From Kribbella sp. ALI-6-A (GTDB lineage Bacteria; Actinomycetota; Actinomycetes; Propionibacteriales; Kribbellaceae): a stretch of 64,000 nt of DNA. The stretch lies in NCBI RefSeq assembly GCF_001984195.1, contig NZ_MTQN01000006.1, positions 186,001 to 250,000 of the forward strand, read 5' to 3'. The notes under the pieces are model-generated. The model saw nothing but the letters and a program-made list of their open reading frames with translations. It did not search any database and was not told the DNA's origin. Made by a program: the position numbers and the translations under genes. Numbering within the stretch: position 1 is the stretch's first letter; the number at the start of each line of letters is the position of its first letter. Positions 61,479-64,000 of the stretch are shown here, in pieces.

Positions 61479-61501
61479 ACCTCTCGCAAGGTGCGAGAGG
61501 T
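61479..61501 (-). terminator. Attenuator terminator in the cimA leader
   Basis: On the minus strand ACCTCTCGCA and TGCGAGAGGT (61492-61501 with 61479-61488) form a 10-bp stem with a 3-base loop, followed at once by TTTTTTG. It lies 44 bases before the cimA start codon, so it must be regulated for cimA to be expressed. Confidence 0.85.
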
Positions 61502-61503
61502 CT

Positions 61504-61533
61504 GCGCGCTCAGGTACTGCTTGCTGAGCGCGC
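61504..61533 (-). promoter_or_regulatory. Pause/anti-antiterminator hairpin in the cimA leader
   Basis: GCGCGCTCAG and CTGAGCGCGC (61504-61513, 61524-61533) form a 10-bp stem with a 10-base loop. It begins on the base after the leader-peptide stop codon and ends two bases before the terminator stem, the spacing of classical attenuators. Confidence 0.7.
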
Positions 61534-61563
61534 CTAGCCAATAATGACCCGGAAGTTCTTCAT
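61534..61563 (-). CDS. Attenuator leader peptide MKNFRVIIG
   Basis: A nine-residue ORF ending in Val-Ile-Ile-Gly-stop, with two consecutive ATT isoleucine codons that are rare in this genome. Its stop codon abuts the first hairpin of the leader. This is the arrangement of ribosome-mediated attenuation, sensing charged Ile-tRNA. No Shine-Dalgarno sequence is seen, so it may be translated from a leaderless start. Confidence 0.75.
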   Translation of the reverse strand: MKNFRVIIG

Positions 61564-61669
61564 GACATTTTTCAGTCTGCCACAGCGAGCCGTGAGCAGA
61601 GCTGAACGTCTCGAAAAGCGAACATCCAGTACGCCGATCAGTACTACGGCGTGCGCCGCAGTTCAGTTC

Positions 61670-62068
61670 TCAGGCGGTGAGCGACCATTCCGGGGTGTCC
61701 CAGGCGGCGTAGAAGTCGTCGCGCTCCAGCGGCCGCAGGCCCCACTGCTCACGGTCCAGCGCCTGGTCGGTCAGCCGGCCGTGCTCGTCCTCCATCCGCT
61801 GCCACCAGTACCGGGTGATGGTCCCGTCCTCGGTGACGTGCAGCTCGCGCACCACGACCCACTCGCGCTCGTGCCAGACGGCCTCGAACAACCGGTCCGT
61901 CCCGTCGTCGTCGGCCCGCGCCCCGAAGGTCCGCGCCGCGGTCCCGCGATCCAGGTCGCGGATCAGCTCGACCGAAGCCCGAAAAGCCTGCTGCGTCTCC
62001 GCACTCCACTCTCGCTCCCGCGCGAGCTGTGCGTAGTACGCCTCGACGTCGTCCGGAAAGCCGTTCAT
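61670..62068 (-). CDS. Conserved hypothetical protein
   Basis: A 132-residue acidic soluble protein. It begins MNGFPDDVEAYYAQLARERE and has REWVVVRELHVTEDGTITRY and a C-terminal DFYAAWDTPEWSLTA; no signal peptide, membrane helix or known motif is seen. The ATG at 62068 is chosen because it follows GTAGGGT; a longer frame is open but unlikely. It lies on the same strand as cimA but upstream of its leader, so the two are not one operon. Function unknown. Confidence 0.6.
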   Translation of the reverse strand: MNGFPDDVEAYYAQLAREREWSAETQQAFRASVELIRDLDRGTAARTFGARADDDGTDRLFEAVWHEREWVVVRELHVTEDGTITRYWWQRMEDEHGRLTDQALDREQWGLRPLERDDFYAAWDTPEWSLTA

Positions 62069-62201
62069 GGCGGTGACCCTACCGAAGCCGGCTGAGAGCT
62101 TGCTGTGAAAACGACTGTCCTGATCGTGCCACCGAGGCCACCACAGGTTCGCCGCGCAGCACACTGGCCGCGCCCACCCCTTGTCACCGAGAGGCTGACC
62201 G

Positions 62202-63356
62202 ATGAGACTACTCGCCCTCCTGGCCGTCGTCCCGCTGATCGCCGGCGCGACCACCGCCGCTCCGGCGACCGCTGCCGGTACCGAGATCACCCCACCTGCC
62301 GCCTCCGTCACGGCCGATACCAGCGACGACAACATCGCGGCGAACGTCGTCGACAACGACTACTCGACCCGCTGGTCGGGCAACGGCGACGGCGCGACCC
62401 TGCAGCTCGACCTCGGTGGCGTGCGGACGGTGTCGCAGCTGAAGGTTGCCGTCTACCACGGCGACGAGCGGCGCAACGACTTCGAGCTCCAGCTCTGGAA
62501 CGGCACGAGCTGGGTCACCGTCTTCGACGGCCTCAGCAGCGGGACCACCACCGGCTTGCAGACCTTCGACTTCGCCGACCGGCCCGCGTCGAAGGTCCGG
62601 TACATCGGCCACGGCCACCAGCTGAAGGACGGCGGAACCGGGACCTGGAACAGCCTCACCGAGATCGAGGTCTGGGGCACCGGCGGCAGTTCTGGCGGCG
62701 GCGTACCGGCTGACGTGCTCGATCTGCGGAACTGGAAGATCACCCTGCCGATCGGAGCGGAAGGCAAGCCGACCGAGGTGAAGCAACCGGCGCTGGCGAC
62801 GTACTCCCACGACAGCTACTTCACCGTCGTCGGCGACGCGGTGCGGTTCCGGGCGCCGGTCAACGGCGTCACCACCAGTGGATCGAGCTACCCGCGGTCC
62901 GAACTTCGGGAAATGACCAGCAACGGCACCGCCAACGCGGCCTGGTCGTCGACCTCGGGAACCCACACGCTGACCGTGCGTGAGTCGTTCGACCGGTTGC
63001 CCGCGGACAAGCCGCACCTGGTCGGCGCGCAGATCCACGACGGCGAGGACGACGTCACGGTCTTCCGGCTCGAGGGCAGCAAGCTGTACGTGACGAACGG
63101 CGACAACGCCCATCACAAGCTGGTCACCAGTTCGTACCGGCTGGGCACGGTCTTCGAGGCGAAGTTCGTGGTCAGTGGCGGCCAGGTCAAGGCGTACTAC
63201 AACGGGACCCTGCAGACCACTCTCGGCAAGAGCTTCTCCGGCGCCTACTTCAAGGCCGGCGCGTACACCCAGGCCAACTGCTCGAACTCCTCGCCGTGTG
63301 CCGGCACGAACGTCGGCGAAACCACCATTCACTCGCTGAACGTCACGCACAGCTGA
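62202..63356 (+). CDS. Secreted PL7 alginate lyase with discoidin (F5/8 type C) domain
   Basis: A 384-residue exported protein. Residues 1-25 are a Sec signal peptide ending ATAAG. Residues about 27-160 form a discoidin/CBM32 sugar-binding domain; a Gly/Ser linker follows; residues about 168-384 are a polysaccharide lyase family 7 domain with its three signatures: RSELRE (222-227), QIH (267-269) and YFKAGAYTQ (339-347). It should cut polyuronates such as alginate outside the cell. The stop is followed by a strong hairpin. Confidence 0.92.
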   Translation: MRLLALLAVVPLIAGATTAAPATAAGTEITPPAASVTADTSDDNIAANVVDNDYSTRWSGNGDGATLQLDLGGVRTVSQLKVAVYHGDERRNDFELQLWNGTSWVTVFDGLSSGTTTGLQTFDFADRPASKVRYIGHGHQLKDGGTGTWNSLTEIEVWGTGGSSGGGVPADVLDLRNWKITLPIGAEGKPTEVKQPALATYSHDSYFTVVGDAVRFRAPVNGVTTSGSSYPRSELREMTSNGTANAAWSSTSGTHTLTVRESFDRLPADKPHLVGAQIHDGEDDVTVFRLEGSKLYVTNGDNAHHKLVTSSYRLGTVFEAKFVVSGGQVKAYYNGTLQTTLGKSFSGAYFKAGAYTQANCSNSSPCAGTNVGETTIHSLNVTHS

Positions 63357-63361
63357 AACAG

Positions 63362-63399
63362 CGCTGCGCCCGGGGATGCTGGGATCTCCGGGCGCAGCG
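63362..63399. terminator. Bidirectional terminator between the PL7 gene and ilvE
   Basis: CGCTGCGCCCGG (63362-63373) and CCGGGCGCAGCG (63388-63399) form a perfect 12-bp stem with a 14-base loop, between two convergent genes. No U-run is present. Confidence 0.75.
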
Positions 63400-63405
63400 G
63401 GCCGA

Positions 63406-64000
63406 TCAGCAGATGCGGGTCATCCAGCCGTGGGTGTCCTTGGCCCGGCCGTACTGCAGGTCGAGCAGGGCGCTGCGGACGGCCGCGGTGATCGGGCCAC
63501 CGTTGCCGTCGGCGACCTGGACCTCGCCGCCGTTCCACTTCAGGGACGCCACCGGGGTGATCACTGCCGCCGTACCGCAGGCGAAGACCTCACGGATCCG
63601 GCCGGACGCCGCGCCCTCGCGCCACTCGTCGATCGAGATCTTGCGCTCGGTGACGGTGTGGCCGAGGTCGGTGACCAGCTTCAGGATCGAGTCCCGGGTG
63701 ACGCCCTCGAGGATCGTGCCGGACAGTTCCGGGGTGATCACGGAGTTGTCGTCGAGCACGAAGTACAGGTTCATCCCGCCGAGCTCTTCGATCCACTTCT
63801 TCTCGACCGCGTCCAGGAAGGCGACCTGGTCACAGCCCTGCTCGATCGCCTCGGCCTGGGCCAGCAGCGACGAGGCGTAGTTGCCGCCGGTCTTGGCCGC
63901 GCCGGTCCCGCCGGGCGCCGCGCGGGTGTACTCCTCGCTGAGCCAGATCCGGACCGGCTTGACGCCGTTCGCGAAGTAGGAGCCGGCCGGGGACGCGATC
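63406..64000 (-). CDS. ilvE: Branched-chain amino acid aminotransferase, C-terminal part
   Basis: The frame is open to the right window edge, so the start is outside; about 197 residues are visible. The segment TRAAPGGTGAAKTGGNYASS contains the PLP-binding Lys, and VAFLDAVEKKWIEELGGMN, LSGTILEGVTRDSILKL and FACGTAAVITPVASL are typical IlvE blocks. This fold-type IV enzyme carries out the last step of valine, leucine and isoleucine synthesis. With leuCD, cimA and ndgR it makes the right half of the window rich in branched-chain amino-acid genes. Confidence 0.93.
   Translation of the reverse strand, partial: IASPAGSYFANGVKPVRIWLSEEYTRAAPGGTGAAKTGGNYASSLLAQAEAIEQGCDQVAFLDAVEKKWIEELGGMNLYFVLDDNSVITPELSGTILEGVTRDSILKLVTDLGHTVTERKISIDEWREGAASGRIREVFACGTAAVITPVASLKWNGGEVQVADGNGGPITAAVRSALLDLQYGRAKDTHGWMTRIC

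Noticed and set aside
59864..61537. 557-codon open frame on the plus strand, antisense to cimA
   Set aside because: Shadow of cimA; no start signal or domain, and it would overlap the attenuator.

Overview
The window is high-GC actinobacterial chromosome (GTG starts, ATGA/GTGA stop-start overlaps, leaderless-looking promoters). A Kribbella-like member of the Propionibacteriales fits the gene content best: a HU protein with a long Lys/Ala tail, cofC for F420, nrdAB behind a cobalamin riboswitch, and many ROK, LacI-type sugar and MFS genes. The genus is an inference. No rRNA, insertion sequence, phage or CRISPR array was seen.

Layout. 0-15.5 kb is accessory: MFS exporters, a pentapeptide-repeat membrane protein, an MBL hydrolase, an SDR, a NarL-type two-component pair with a CPBP protease, a TetR/NmrA/FAD-oxidoreductase group, an operator-controlled quinone oxidoreductase plus esterase, a DHA2 exporter with a methyltransferase, and an XRE-cupin regulator. 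ddl lies at 15.6-16.7 kb. 16.8-30 kb holds a complete P450-ferredoxin-reductase operon with a divergent TetR gene, a PLP gamma-synthase/lyase, three MFS genes with DeoR and GntR regulators, and a small sugar locus (isomerase, Gfo/Idh/MocA dehydrogenase, divergent ROK).

30-45 kb is the conserved actinobacterial core: aminoglycoside-kinase-like gene, gpsA, plsC-like gene, cofC, a cold-shock-like protein, hup, corA, leuD, leuC, ndgR, tRNA-Glu, tRNA-Gln, a CPBP protease, gltX and an FAH-family gene. It is interrupted at 35.7-37.8 kb by a gene-poor stretch in which two inverted copies of an intergenic repeat flank a P-loop kinase. 45-52 kb carries a GNAT enzyme, an uncharacterised conserved protein, a methyltransferase, a DinB-fold gene behind a perfect SOS box, and nrdAB behind a B12 riboswitch. 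The NrdB has Phe at the radical-Tyr position and Glu as first metal ligand, the class Ic (Mn/Fe) signature.

52-59.6 kb is a ROK-controlled carbohydrate locus: a binding protein and two permeases on one strand; a dehydrogenase, a TIM-barrel isomerase and a GH63-type glycosidase on the other. The ROK gene has a one-base frameshift, and between the two permease genes sits a coupled 40-codon ORF inside a hairpin that covers the next gene's ribosome binding site. 59.6-64 kb has cimA with a classical attenuator (leader peptide MKNFRVIIG plus terminator), a coupled small ACT-like protein, a secreted PL7 alginate-lyase-type enzyme with a discoidin domain, and the 3' part of ilvE. leuCD, cimA, ilvE and ndgR make the right half rich in branched-chain amino-acid metabolism.
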